Assembly (NCBI GenBank): GCA_034509755.1
Contig: CM067557.1
Span: forward strand, 36,018,001-36,082,000
Reading direction: 5' to 3'
DNA: 64,000 bases
Source of the DNA: Anisodus tanguticus
Taxonomy: Eukaryota > Streptophyta > Magnoliopsida > Solanales > Solanaceae
The first letter of the stretch is position 1. The number at the start of each line of letters is the position of its first letter. The notes beneath the pieces are model-generated. The model had not been told where the DNA came from. It did not search any database and was given only the letters and a program-made list of their open reading frames with translations. Below, piece after piece: positions 41,937 through 54,275 of this stretch. A program made the translations under genes and the position numbers.

Positions 41937-44900
41937 GAGTCTTCTCGGGTGCAAAGCTTTAATGCAGAAGACACTTACTTCAACCGATCTTAAGATTCAT
42001 TTATTTGTGAGATATTCATATAATTTGAGGTCCAATCCTAGGGATTGAGACTTCCGAACGGGCATATATATGTGCATTTATGGTGCATGAAAAGATTATG
42101 TCGAAAACTAGTTTGCGAATAAGGCATAACATACTTTAACATTGTGTTTTGTTATTTTAGACGTTCAATAATTATCTTTCTAGTATAATACATATAGTTA
42201 CCTGATCATTATAAATGGAAAAAAAATAACGGATATAGTGTAGCTAGTGGATATCATCTAGCATATATTTTAATTTTTTTCCTATTTGTTCAATTTTATT
42301 ATTGACGGAGGTTTAATCATAATATTAGAGATTACACAAATCAAATCTTAGCTTTTAAATTTAACAAAAACACATGGCAAAATGATTAGCAATCGTTATA
42401 TGGTGGAAAATATAAACTGCAGTTGTTTTCTGTTGTAGAATCTACCAATGAAGTAGTGTTGATAACTCATTTAAGTATATATTTTGAGTATACAATTACG
42501 GACTGCAACTGGAAAGACAATTCAGTTAGAAGTATTATTGTATTAATGAAACAACACCTACCCTATTTCAGGATTATTATTTTCTGCGAAAATATGTTGG
42601 TATTCATGCCTCATCTCAAACAAATTCATTTGTTATTCTAATAGTTAAAAAAAAGTACTTGAGATTTTGTATGCTTCCCACTAGCATAACAATCTTTAAT
42701 TGGGTTACAAGACTCCTAGAAAGAATAAGATATAAAGTAAATGTATTAACATGACTAAAATAATTTTTTAATAAATTGATATCTCTATATAAATCTTTTT
42801 CGTGCTCGTTTTTCACTAAGTGTCAATTGATTCCAAGAAATTTTAAAGACCTTTCGAGGGGATACCTTTACAGGTTGCTAATTTTTATTTTATTGCACTA
42901 AAGTCGTTGTGTTATGTTTTGTAACAAAAAAATCACTCAAGTTTAACTAAGTATCACAAAAGCACTTAACAAATAGTCACTCAATTTTGTCTTCATATCA
43001 TAAAAAAAAATACATTTATTCTATTTTAGTGATTTTTTTGTAATACTTAGGCAAATTAGAGTGACTTTTAAGTTTTTTAAAAAAATTCTTACTTCTGTGA
43101 TACTAGGAAAATTGACTAATTTTTTTTATCACAAAAGTAGTCTAGAGAGTTTGGTACCATAAAGTGAAAATTAAGTGATCTTTCATGAAATTAACTCGTC
43201 TTTCTAGATATCTTTCTTTCATGCAATTTTAAATCTACCTTATTCAATGCTATCATTTTAACTCACGGTGGTTTCATATAAACATATCGATACATCTCAA
43301 TTGTGAGGTGTTATCGTGAATTTACTAGTTTTATGCAATAAAGATAAAATAACATAATCAAACCCATCGGTTCATAGTCCGACCACTCAATAACATAATC
43401 AAACCACTCAATGCATTTATTCCCACTGGTCAGTCAGTGCTTCCGCCGCGGCAAACTCAATTCCGCTGATGCGAATGCGATGGGGAGTGAAATGGGACCG
43501 CTAAGGCACATGCACTTGACATCTCGCCTCAGCGTCGGGGCAGAAAATTGTTTTGCAGGAGCGGACTTTATTTGTCCGTCGGTACGGACACGATTTCGCC
43601 TGAGCGAACGCAGCTCCTTCAACAACTATTCACTTTGATAAATCTTCTTTCCGAACCATAGGGGTTACTTGACTCATAAATTCCATGAGTAAAGTCATCG
43701 GCGAATGCCTGGGGGAGAGTTATAATATGAAATTAGATGGAAGGTTCATAACAACTGAACAAGTTGTTATATAATGAATTAATGAGAGTAATGTGGAATT
43801 GAGGATCATGTATTAGTGAGGTGACGAGCACTAATACGGGTACTGGTAAACTTAACTTGGGTAATTAATGAACTAGTTTAATATACTTGAAGAAGTTATG
43901 TGTTTAGCCATTCGAGTCGTGAGCGCAGTGCATAAATCCGCTTAGGTTGGTATGATTGTTGATTATTTAGGTTCAAAGTCATATTTGATATGTTATTCTT
44001 ATTTGACTTGTCATGCATTTATCACTCTACCTCTCATCTAAATACTTAAAAAGAAACTGATAAATACTAGTTGTATTGATTATATTGATTGCATGGTGTA
44101 CACATATCCATATCATTCATACATATTATATTTGACATTGAACTGTTAAGATATGGTTCATGATACGAGAGTGATGACTGATGATGACACTTCAGCTACA
44201 AAGCTAGTATCTAATGGGATCGGATGGGTATATGGACCACATGAGTCCCTCATGGGTCACGTGACAGCTACTGCAGCAGTGTGTATACCCGGTATATATG
44301 ATTTTCATACATACAATCATTTGCATTGCAATCATCCATATTCTGATATGTATTTGGTGCTATGTGTGCTTGATGTTAATTTCTGATCTACTCTTTGGAT
44401 TTGGTAGAAGAAATTACTAATAACTTATACTTAGCACTGTTGTGATAGTTGAGTGGAAGGACTTGATGGGTCTAGACGCCTTGAATGGGGTTAGGCTGAC
44501 ATTAAGTAAACAATGAAAGAAAAAAAAGAAACACTGACGACAATTATAAACATCTAATTAAAATATGATTTAATGATCACAAACAAATCAACACATGGAA
44601 AACATAGATCTTGAACAAGGAAGAAATGGAAGACGAGGTTACCGTTGATATCGTGGAAAATCGAAGCTTGTATGATATGAGGGTGGACAGAACTGAAGTG
44701 GGTACCAGCTCAATCGAATTTTCTCTCCGTCACCGGTGAGTGGAGCTTATACTTTGATTTTGTCGATGGTTCCTTCGTCTTCTCGAATTCTCAGCTGTTT
44801 TGTTGTTTTGTTATTTTATATTTTATTAATAAATATCTCACTAAGTACTTACTTAGTGGTTTACTAGAAAAAAGGTCAATATTTGGTATAATTAATTTCC

Positions 44901-45229
44901 TTTAATATTAGTCGTGCATAGCGCCGGTACGAATACTAATTATATTTATAGCTCAAGTTCACCTTCCTACGATTTAATAGAACTGAAAACCAGAAGACAA
45001 AGTTAGTCCAAATAGATTGACGGCTAGAAATGATGAAGGGGATATTAATGGAGATCAATTGTTGTAGAATATATATGCTATCTTTTTTTTATTAACTCTT
45101 CTGTCCTAATGTATATGACATTTTTTGTTTTAGAGATTCAAACTTTTTAATTTTAATTATATATTTGGTCATAGAATTTTTTAGTTTTCAAAATAAAATT
45201 TATATTTGTGAAAATTACATAAAAAGTAT
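41937..45229. other. 3' flank of the repeat-protein gene and intergenic DNA
   Basis: The first 200 bp probably contain the 3' UTR (AATAAGG near 42,119 is a weak poly(A)-signal candidate). Positions 43,420–43,640 are unusually GC-rich for the area (CCGCCGCGGCAAACTC..., CGCCTCAGCGTCGGGG) and resemble GC-rich blocks of gypsy LTRs. No ends were found. Open frames here are short and unrecognised. Confidence 0.4.
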
Positions 45230-45236
45230 TATAAAT

Positions 45237-46035
45237 TAAAATATAGTGTTTCATCTCCTCTTCCGCCTCCCATGTCATTTCTTCTATATTCTTATTCCTC
45301 CATAAAACTTGCACGGATGATACTTCTTTAGTCCTCAACCTGCGGACTTGTCGATCTAAGATAGCAATAGGAACTTCTTCATATGATAGGTCCTCTGTAG
45401 CCTTCACATCGTCAATCGTACAATCCGAGAAGGATCCCCAACACACGCTCTTAACATAGAAACATGGAAACCCAGATGAACAAATTCTAACTCCAAAGGC
45501 AAGTGCAACTCGTAATCCATTTGGCCGATTCGTCAAATTATGCGATATGGCCCAATATACCATAGGCTGAGCTTTCCCTTTTTTCCAAATCTCATTACAC
45601 CATTCATAGGAGAAATCTTCAAGAAGACTCAATCATCCACTTGAAACTCTAAGTCTCGCCGTTGTATATCTGAATACGACTTCTGACGACTCTAAGTGGT
45701 TAACAACTGTTTTTTTGGATAAGTTTTACCTTCTCTATGGCTTGGTGCACTAAGTCAGGCTCAAATAATTCTGATTCGCCCACTTCGAACCATCTGATAG
45801 GAGATCTACATTTCCGTCCGTACAAAGCCTCATATGGAGCCATTTTAATGTTAGCATGATAACTATTATTGTACGCAAATTCAATAAGGGGTAAATGATC
45901 ACCCCAACTTCCCTTGAGATTCAATATGCGAGCTCGTAGCATGTCTTCGAGCGTTTGAATCGTACGTTCGGCCTGCCCGTCTGTCTGAGGATGAAAAGTT
46001 GTTCTAAGATTAACTTGAGTGTACAAACCTTTTTT
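45237..46035 (-). pseudogene. Ty3/gypsy integrase and chromodomain-like fragment
   Basis: 46026–45700 reads FHPQTDGQAERTIQTLEDML, SWGDHLPLIEFAYNNSYHAN, MAPYEALYGRKCRSPIRWFE and LVHQAIEKVKLIQ, the classic plant gypsy integrase core end with the catalytic E in QAERTIQ. 45632–45153 continues in another frame and ends with EEVPIAILDRQVRRLRTKEV and VLWRNKNIEEMTWEAEEEMK, the chromodomain-like tail of chromoviruses. A frame break separates the two. RT, protease, gag and LTRs are not seen nearby. Confidence 0.88.
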
Positions 46036-46809
46036 TAAAATGATCTCCAGAAATTAACTGTGAACTGCGCACGTTGGTCAGATATAATAGTAATAAGCAT
46101 ACCATGAAGGCGAACAATTTCCTTAAATAACTAATTCTTAAATTTAAGAAAATAATTACAGACCTTATATAATTCTTGTGTTATTGTGTGACGCACCACA
46201 TTATTAAATATCTATCATGATTTGTTGATTACAAAATCAATTGTATAGTTTGAACAATACAGCCGTACGTCTTTTCTCCAGTTTTCATTAAAATATTGAG
46301 GTGAACTAGTTAATTGAAGGAAAGAAAAACTTGGCTAAGATGTCATGAATTATTATTTTTTATCAATTTGTTTTTCTCCAAAATGGGGGTCAAAATGTCA
46401 TGAATTAATATAAAATGCGTTGTGATAATTTTTATCCGGTCGGGTGGTAGATCGAATTTCTTGGATCGTTGATACATTATAAAAAATGAGATTCAATTAT
46501 AAGCCATGATTTTGAAAAAATAATAAACGTTTTGATGTATGGGGGTAGATAAGACTTCTTGCATCCTTGATGCATTACTAGCCTAACTGCAAGGAAAGTA
46601 TGTCAGTTATCGGAAATGGTATCTTGATACGTTATATCATTATTGTTGTGAATTTTTAAAGCCTAATTGGGCGGGAAGAGTACGCCAGTCGTCGTGGATG
46701 GTACTTTTAATTGTGATACACTTTGAAAATTGGTTCTGTTCCTAAAAACATTGTTTTCGTGCCTCTCTTCAGTCTTCTTCCTTTCCACTTTAATCTTTTG
46801 GTTAATTTA
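46036..46809. other. Spacer between gypsy fragment and solo LTR
   Basis: No gene. 46,050–46,130 still resembles degraded gypsy pol; the rest is unassigned. Confidence 0.4.
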
Positions 46810-47952
46810 TGTTGGAAATTAGCCTTTGGCGGGAGTTGCGACCGACCAACTTTAACGGCTTAAACACTAGTGTTACGTATGTTGGAGAATCCGGTTCTTC
46901 ACACATGCATGATCTACTAAGTACGTAGATAACCGTAGGGCCAAGAATCGTCAAATTTCATTGAGAAATGAAAGAGATATTGCTTCACGAAGTAAGGTGT
47001 TTGAAGCATGGAAAGTGGGGTATTGTGTTCAATTCTCCCTCATCGGTAGAGGAAGAAAGAATTGTTGTGTATATAAGACTTGGAATTGGTTTGGGGTTTG
47101 GGACCCCAAGGGGTATCCCATGTGTTTAAAGGAGGGAGGACCTAGATGTGCTTCGGTTCGAGGAAAGACCACACGCGCGACGCCGCCGCCCGCCCGTCCC
47201 GTCCGGTTCCGGGCTCACGGGCCTTCTGATATTATCTTTTTGGACCAGAGAACTCTCGCCGAAGTACGATTTGGACCAGAATTCTTTCAGATGTACAGTT
47301 TGGTCCCTGAAGTTTCCAGAATTTGGACAGTCAAAGCAGAAACGTCAAGCACTCAATTCAGCCATTTATTTTGGCTGAATTACTCCTCCTATAATGGCCA
47401 ACCCGTTGGCCTTTCACCATTTATGTTGGTGACTTTACTACCTCCATAATGGCCATTATTTGGCTATTATGGAGGCAATTTTCAGCCCTTCCATCACCTA
47501 TATAAACACCCCCTTACACCATTGTTGAGCACCAAGAACTAAGCATATAATATACATGAAAAATACATAAGCTTACACAACCAGAAAGTTTTCTTCTTCC
47601 TACAACTTCCAAGCATCATTTCGTTACTCAATATTCTTCACGGTAGCTCTTGAGTTTCCTTTGCTCAAGTGTTCCATTGCTGTTTTATCTTGGGAGACAA
47701 ATTGTCCAGGACGTATAAAGGATACATACGGGGCAATATTGTCTTAAGGACAGAGTGCCACACTCGACTCAGCAAAACCAGTTTCCATTTTTCCGTCGTC
47801 AACAAAATTGTAATTTCAATTTTGTGGTTCTATTGTAATTTTCAGATTTCTAGCTGAATTATTGAATCTTTGTTTATCCTTTCGAATACTTGTAATAGTT
47901 ATATACTTCCCGTACTGATTTATAAAGTACAATAGAGACAAAACTCCCAACA
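46810..47952 (+). repeat. Solo LTR of the element E copia family
   Basis: TGTTGGAAATTAGCCTTTGG to CTCCCAACA, 1143 bp, colinear with 16159–17595 but shorter in the middle. It shares the ACCCCAAGGGGTATCCCATG, GC-rich and TTTTATCTTGGGAGAC blocks. The flanks ATTTA (46805–46809) and ATTTC (47953–47957) are a near-perfect 5-bp duplication. Absence of internal sequence is the usual footprint of LTR–LTR recombination. Confidence 0.82.
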
Positions 47953-48000
47953 ATTTCTCCCTACAATGAGGTGGGAAAATATGGCTATGCAAGTTAATCT

Positions 48001-48947
48001 TGTTGGGATACAATCGTTGTAGGGAACAGGAAGTAAGTAACTATTACAATAGCAAGAAATGATAAACTAAATATTACAATAAACTAAAAATCAAGAACTC
48101 AACCGATTGTTTGTGTGATTTGTTGAGTCGAGTGATAACACTCTGTATTTAAGACAAGATTGCCCCGTATATCTCCTTTTACGTTATCGGGCAATAGTCT
48201 CCCAAGATACAACATCAGTTTAACAATTGAGCAAAAGAAACTCAAGTGTTACTTTTGAAGAACTTTGAGTATAGTATTGCTAGAGAGGAAGAAGACGAAT
48301 TCAGAAAATCTATAAATATTTTCTAAGTGTTGTGTAGTGTTCTTCAATTGGGCCAAATGCCTCAATTTATAGTGTAAGGAGAAGACCCCTCGACTAGCTA
48401 ACTAATGGCCTTCAAGAGCCATGTAATGGCACTTAATTGAAAGGCTACATTCAGCCAAATAATGGCTAAATTCATGTGCCAAGTAATGGAGAATCAATGC
48501 TCCAAAATCAGCCCAAAGGTCAGAATTTTCCAACTTCCCGTCGCAGCATTCTACCTCCGTAGCGCCGCGGCTCTGTGATTTAGCGCCGCGGCTCCAGTGA
48601 CTGGCCAACCAATTAGCGTCGCGGCATTGCCTAAGAGGCGTCGCGGCACTGCCTGAGAGGCGCCGCGGCCATTCGCGGCTTCGCGGCGATTTCCGACACT
48701 TTTCATCTTACACTTCTTCCTTCTTTTACCAACGTGGAATACTTTGTCATTTGGCCAATAATCGTCCATCATTCTATGTCTCAAACGTATTACATACGTA
48801 CCAATATCTCTTTCACTAATGAAATTTGCGATACTTGGCACTACGTGTGCACGTGTGTGGAAACGACGTTTTCGACGTACGGGGCCCCAATTGTTTGAGT
48901 CATAAATAATGGGGTATACTTAATTCCACATTATTAAATTTCCAACA
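48001..48947 (-). repeat. 3' LTR of element D (947 bp)
   Basis: TGTTGGGATACAATCGTTGT ... AAATTTCCAACA. It includes GC-rich repeats (GCGCCGCGGCTC, GGCGTCGCGGCAC). Confidence 0.88.
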
Positions 48948-49642
48948 GTCCCCTCTTGAAAGAGATTTTGGCGCACTCACATGGTGCCTTTCCAGTAATC
49001 TTTCAGCGGATCGATGTTGCATCTGGATAGGTAGTGTCCGCTTTGAACCTTCTATAGTTGAATACCATCGGACTTACTTACTGCGCGGTGAACATGATGT
49101 CTTGAACCGTCAGTGTTTAGTGTAAGACAAGTCAACGGTACCAACACAACAACTTCTCTTACTCTGTTCTTCGTAATGTTTTGTCCGTTGTGGCCGTGGA
49201 CACTTCTTGGATTCTTAAGTGCGTTCATTTGAGGCGGCATGTCCTCGCACTAAAATAGGTGGTCTCCTACAAGGTATCCTGCTATACCCCACTTTACAAG
49301 TGTTAGGAACCATTAAATGTTTTCCCAAACCTAACCTCAACCGGTGAGGATCACTAAAGGTTTTGGAAACTTAACATTTACCCATACTGCATATAGCACT
49401 TATCGTCTATCGCGGGAATGACTTTGGATTTGGTATTTCTTTACAGAAATCACTATCCGAAGTGCTCATGCTTCCACCGAAGCGATCAACTGAACCTTTA
49501 CAACTTAGTTTTCCCATTGAACCTAATTCCTGGGATCTCCAGTCAGTAAGGTTGGGTTGCCACCGTATTGGTCCTTATACCTTGTGTTTTAAGCCCATTC
49601 CCCTAAACATGCAGAACATCTGATTTTTTATTAAGCCCTTTG
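48948..49642 (-). other. 3' non-coding region of element D
   Basis: Polypurine tract followed (leftward to rightward) by 690 bp without coding. The part 49,040–49,300 matches 15,800–16,050 of element E in inverse orientation (ACTGCGCGGTGAACATGATG; TAGGTGGTCTCCTACAAGGT). Confidence 0.7.
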
Positions 49643-49915
49643 TCAGTGGGCTGCTATGTTATCCTTTGACTTTATGTAATCAATGGATATTATACACGTG
49701 GTGATCAGCTGCCTAACAGTCTTATGCCTCCGTCGAATATGACGAGACTTGTTGTTGTACATAGAATTTTGTGCCCTTCCTAGAGCCGACTGGATGTCGT
49801 AGTGGATCATTACATAAGGTACGGGTTTGTTCCAACAAGGAACATCCTCTAAGAAGTCGTGAAGCCACTCAGCTTCTTTTCCTGCTTTGTCTAAAGTGAT
49901 AAACTTCAATTCCAT
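49643..49915 (-). pseudogene. Element D RNase H
   Basis: KEAEWLHDFLEDVPCWNKPV, HYDIQSALGRAQNSMYNNKS and RHIRRRHKTVRQLI are copia RNase H blocks. The normal CD.Q.A reads YDIQSA. Confidence 0.82.
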
Positions 49916-49951
49916 CGTGGATCGGGCGATGTAAGTTTGCTTAGAGGATTT

Positions 49952-51010
49952 TCAAGACACAGCTCCACCGCCAATTGTAAATACATACCCACTGGTGGAC
50001 TTGGTGTTTTCTATATCAGATATCCAGTTTGCATCACTATACCCATCTAGTACAACTGGATACCTCGAATAATGCAACCCGTAAGTTAGCGTGTATTTCA
50101 GGTATTGTAGTACCCGCTTCAACGCCTTCCAATGATCATTACTCGGATTACGGGTAAACCTAGCCAACTTTTTGACTGCATAAGAAATATCAGGTCGGGT
50201 GTAGTTTCTTATATACATCAAACTACCAATCACCTGTGCATATTGCTCCTGGCATACGGGTGCACCACGATTTTTATCAAGCTTTTGATTTCTATCTATT
50301 GGTGACTTTATAGGAGAACTGTCAAACATCTCGAACTTTCTCACAACATCCTCGATGTAGTGAGATTGAGATAAGACCAGTCCGTCAGACGTCTTAGAGA
50401 TTTTTATCCCTAAGATGACATATGTGATACCTATATCTTTCATGTCGAAGCATTGTTTCAACATATTCTTAGTCTCTAGAATCATGCTAGGACTACTCCA
50501 TGTGATCAACATGTCGTCTACATACAGGCATATCATGACGAACGAATCAAAGTTATCTTTCATGTAGACACATTTGTCACACTCATTAATGGTGAAACCC
50601 TTCGATAGTAGAGTACTATCAATTTTTTCGTGTCATTGCTTCGGGGCTTGTTTTAGCCCGTATAGAGATTTGACAAGCCGACAGACTTTCTTCTCTTGTC
50701 CTGGAACCACATACCCCTCGGGTTATTCCATATAAATTTCTTCTTCTAAATCACTATTTAGGAAGGCTGTCTTGACATCCATTTGATGTATCTCAAGGTC
50801 ACGCAACGCTGCGATCTCAATGAATACTCGTATGGACGTCATCCTAGACACCGGCGAATACGTGTCAAAATAGTCAAGGCCTTCTTTCTGCCGATAGCCC
50901 TTGACTACCAACCTGGCCTTGTACTTATCTATAGACCCATCTGCTTTATACTTCCGTTTGAGTATCCATTTACAACCCAACAGTTTATTTTTCGGAGGAA
51001 GATCAACCAA
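49952..51010 (-). pseudogene. Element D reverse transcriptase
   Basis: 51010–50723 gives LLGCKWILKRKYKADGSIDK, YKARLVVKGYRQKEGLDYFD, TYSPVSRMTSIRVFIEIAAL and IHQMDVKTAFLNSDLEEEIY. A gap with a stop follows. 50563–49952 then gives MICLYVDDMLITWSSPS (YVDD), VILGIKISKTSDGLVLSQSH, YAQVIGSLMYIRNYTRPDIS and SGYVFTIGGGAVS. This is a different copia lineage from elements A–C. Confidence 0.88.
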
Positions 51011-51328
51011 CTATCAAGTATAGTTATGCAGAATGGAGCCTATTTCACTCTCAATAGCTTCTTTCCAGAGCGGTGCCTCTGGAGTTGACAATCCTTCAGC
51101 AGTTGTCCTTGGTTCATCATCAACCATATAATCTACAAAGTCAGGACCGAATGATTTATTCTTCCTGGCCCTTTTACTTCACCTTGGTTCCATCTCTTGA
51201 GTCTCCAAGTTCTGAGAATCTGGAACACTAGATTCCAGATATTCAACCACTTCGAGGTCCACTAGATCTGAACCTTCTAGATCCGGGCCGTCGACGACTC
51301 CCGGTTCCTAAGAGCTTTGTTCATAACT

Positions 51329-52405
51329 TCATTTGTGAGAGGTTATGTCTTTTTCCTTTATAGAAAAGGTATCTTCAAAGAATTGAGCATTTCTTGATTC
51401 CATGATTGTACCTCCGTGGATATCTGGAATATCTGACTTATGCACTAAGAAGCGATAAGCACTACTGTTATTTGCATATCCGATGAATATGCAATCTACA
51501 ATCTTAGGCCCAATCTTGACCTGCTTTGGCTTGAGTACCTCAACCTTTGTCAAACAACCCCACACCTTTAAATATTTATAGGTGGATTTCTTTCCCTTCC
51601 ATGATTCATATGGAGTTTTGTCTTTACCATTATGTGGGACTCTATTAAGAATCGTATTAGTGGTAAGGACAGTTTCTCCCCACATGTTTTGGGAAAGACC
51701 GGAACTGATGAGCAAGACATTCATCATTTCCTTTAATGTGCGGTTCTTACGTTCCGCCACACCGTTCGATTGAGGTGAGTATGGAGCCGTCGTTTGATGA
51801 ACAATGCCTGATTGGACACAATATTCCTCAAATGGCGCTACGTATTCTCCCTCTCTATCGCTACGAATGGATTTAATCCACATGCTTAATTGGTTCTCAA
51901 CTTCTGCTTTGTAACGTCGGAATGCTTCAAAGGCTTCATCCGTACTTTTCAACAAGTAAAGGTAACAATACCTTGTGCTATCATCAATTAATGTCACAAA
52001 GTACTTGTTCCCCCCTCTAGTTTGAGCAAATTTCAAATCACATATATCTGTGTGAATAAGTTCTAGAGGAGCGGTATTCCTTTCGACGGATTGAAAATGA
52101 AGCTTTGTGAGTTTTGCCTCTACGCACACCTCACACTTATGTTGAGGGTTTACGTCGATAGACGGCAATAACTCCAACTTTACCAACCTTTGGATGGACT
52201 TATAGTTGACATGTCCTAATCTATGATGCCATAAATTAGAGGACTCAAGCAAGTAAGAAGAAGCTTCAATATTATTGCTTGTATGTAATACAGACATGGC
52301 GTTAACTTTGAAGAGGCCTTCAGAGACGAATCCTCTTCCTACAAACATTTCATTCTTAGTGATTACAAATTTATTGGACTCAAACACTAGCCTAAAATCC
52401 AGCAT
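51329..52405 (-). pseudogene. Element D GAG-pre-integrase and integrase
   Basis: A 358-residue frame: LWHHRLGHVNYKSIQRLVKL and CEVCVEAKLTKLHF (zinc part), LELIHTDICDLKFAQTRGGN, YFVTLIDDSTRYCYLYLLKS, SDREGEYVAPFEEYC, TAPYSPQSNGVAERKNRTLK (DDE residues present), TPYESWKGKKSTYKYLKVWG. The best-preserved domain of the element. Confidence 0.9.
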
Positions 52406-52510
52406 TAACCAATAAATGACCTGAAATTAAATTTCTTCTAATCTCAGGAACATGCATCACCTCTTTCAGAGTGAGCTCCTTTCCAGAAGTCATCTTCAGG
52501 ACTACCTTTC

Positions 52511-52696
52511 CTACCCCCGGACGTTAGAGGAAACGTTGTTGCCCATGAACAACTTCTTGTTTGTAACCGATGTATAAGTGGAAAATGCATCTCTGTTGGA
52601 ACAGATGTGTCTTGTAGTACCTGTGTCCATCCACCATTGCATAGGATTCTCAACAAGGTTTGCTTCTAGCACCACTGCTGAGAACTCCTCAATCAT
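52511..52696 (-). pseudogene. Element D aspartic protease
   Basis: WWMDTGTTRHICSNRDAFST contains the DTG motif; LFMGNNVSSNVRG corresponds to the flap. A frameshift separates it from integrase. Confidence 0.82.
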
Positions 52697-52759
52697 GTCG
52701 TTTAGAAACTTGTCCTTGACGACGTTAACCTGAGCCTTGCCCTTGTCCTTGGCCTTCTC

Positions 52760-53745
52760 TTATTGCTCAGTCTTGAGCTTGCGGTAGTCCTTGATCATGT
52801 GACCAGGTTTTCCACAGTGGTGACAGTTTTCTTTGAACTTCTCCGCTGCTTGGGTATTGCCATCTTTCTGGAACTTCCACTTCTTGCTTGGGTTCCCTTT
52901 GGCCTCAACCAGATTTGCCTTTGGCTCAGCAGGTTGTTTACCCCTAGGCAAGGCCTTCTTATTATCTTCCTGAATTTGGAGTTTGATAATAAGTTCTTCA
53001 AAGGTCATCTCTTTTGTCTTGAGCTTTAAGTAGCTCATAAACTCATTCCACGAAGGAGGTAACTTTTCAATTAGTGATGCAACAAAAAACTGCTCATTTG
53101 GCTTCATATCTTCCAAATCCAGGTGATGTAGAATCATTTGGAATTCCTGGACTTGGGACATCACTGTCTTACTATCCACCATTTGAAATTTCAGAAATTT
53201 TCCAACGATGAATTTTTTAGTACCTGCATCTTGTGCGTTGTACTTCTTTTGAAGCTTCTCCCACAACTCTTTGGCGGTGCCAACGGTGCAATACACCGTG
53301 TAGAGAGGGTCTGACAAGCAGTTCAATATGTAATTCTCACACATGAAATCAGTATGACTCCATGCATCAAGAACCATCTTCATGCCATTAATGACATGGA
53401 TACCTAGTCCCCCTTCAGCCGTTTCAGAAGGCGAAGGGTTCATTTAATCTTCAGCTTGTGGATGATCTTCTGTTAGGAAACGTGTCATTCCCATAACAGT
53501 CAGATAGAATAGCATTTTTTGTTGCCACCTCTTAAAGTTTAAACCCATGAACTTTTCAGGGCGTTTATGGTGGAATCCAGCGGGGGGAGGAACGACAACG
53601 TTCCCTTGAGCAGTGGTAAAGGAGTTGCATGAGCCTTGAGCAATCGGAAAGGCATTAGGTGTGCCTTGAGTAGTGGGAAGGCAGATGGATTGCCTTGAGT
53701 AGCAGCAGCAGCAAAATCCGAAGCAATTTGTTCTATTTCAGTCAT
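52760..53745 (-). pseudogene. Element D gag with mutated zinc knuckle
   Basis: The N-terminal frame 53745–53539 starts MTEIEQIASDFAAAATQGN. The main gag frame 53443–52760 includes AWSHTDFMCENYILNCLSDP, TAKELWEKLQKKYNAQDAGT, MILHHLDLEDMKPNEQ and SLIEKLPPSWNEFMSYLK. The knuckle CHHCGKPGHMIKDYRK has Tyr where the last Cys of CX2CX4HX4C should be. The two frames are displaced. Confidence 0.87.
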
Positions 53746-53782
53746 CTTTCTAACGTACTTACAACAAATCTTGTATTAAAAT

Positions 53783-54275
53783 TGTTGGGATACAATCGTT
53801 GTAAGGAACGGGAAGTAAGTAACTATTACAATAGCAAGAAATGATAAAGTAAATATTACAATAAACTGGAAATCAAGAACTTAACCGATTGCTTGTGTGA
53901 TTTGCTGAGTCGAGTGATGACACTCTGTCTTTAAGACAAGATTGCCCCGTATATCTCCTTTTACGTTATCGGGCAAGAGTCTTCCAAGATACAACAACAA
54001 CTTAACAATTGAGCAAAGGAAACTCAAGTGTTACTTTTGAAGAACTTTGAGTATAGTAACTTTGCTAGAGAGGAAGAAGATGAATTCAGAAAATCTGTAA
54101 ATATTTTTTAAGTGTTGTGTAGTGTTCTTCAATTGGGCCAAAGACCTCAATTTATAGTGTAAGGAGAAGACCCCTCAACTAGCCAACTAATGGCCTTCAA
54201 GAGCCATGTAATGACACTTAATTGAGAGGTTACATTCAACCAAATATTGACTAAATTCATGTGCCAAGTAATGGC
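53783..54275 (-). repeat. Truncated 5' LTR of element D
   Basis: Matches 48001–48490 closely, then breaks into unrelated sequence (CACTTGGTAAACCCTC). Confidence 0.85.

Larger units (their letters stand above)
48001..54275 (-). mobile_element. Copia element D, near full length, degenerate
   Basis: The left (3') LTR is 48001–48947. The right (5') LTR starts at 53783 and is cut at about 54275 after AAGTAATGGC. The minus-strand polypurine tract AAGAGGGGAC adjoins the left LTR. Internal order on the minus strand is gag, protease, integrase, RT, RNase H, then a 3' non-coding region of about 690 bp shared with element E. The 5' flank is truncated, so no target duplication can be checked (left flank AATCT). 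All coding regions have stops or shifts. Confidence 0.9.

Noticed and set aside
43411..43638. 75-codon open frame in a GC-rich tract
   Set aside because: Open on both strands, no motif; more likely a degraded retroelement LTR block.
13586..48000. Same pentamer AATCT beside elements E and D, and GTTAT beside element A and the TRIM, as insertion-site preference
   Set aside because: Two pairs of AT-rich pentamers are too few to argue preference.
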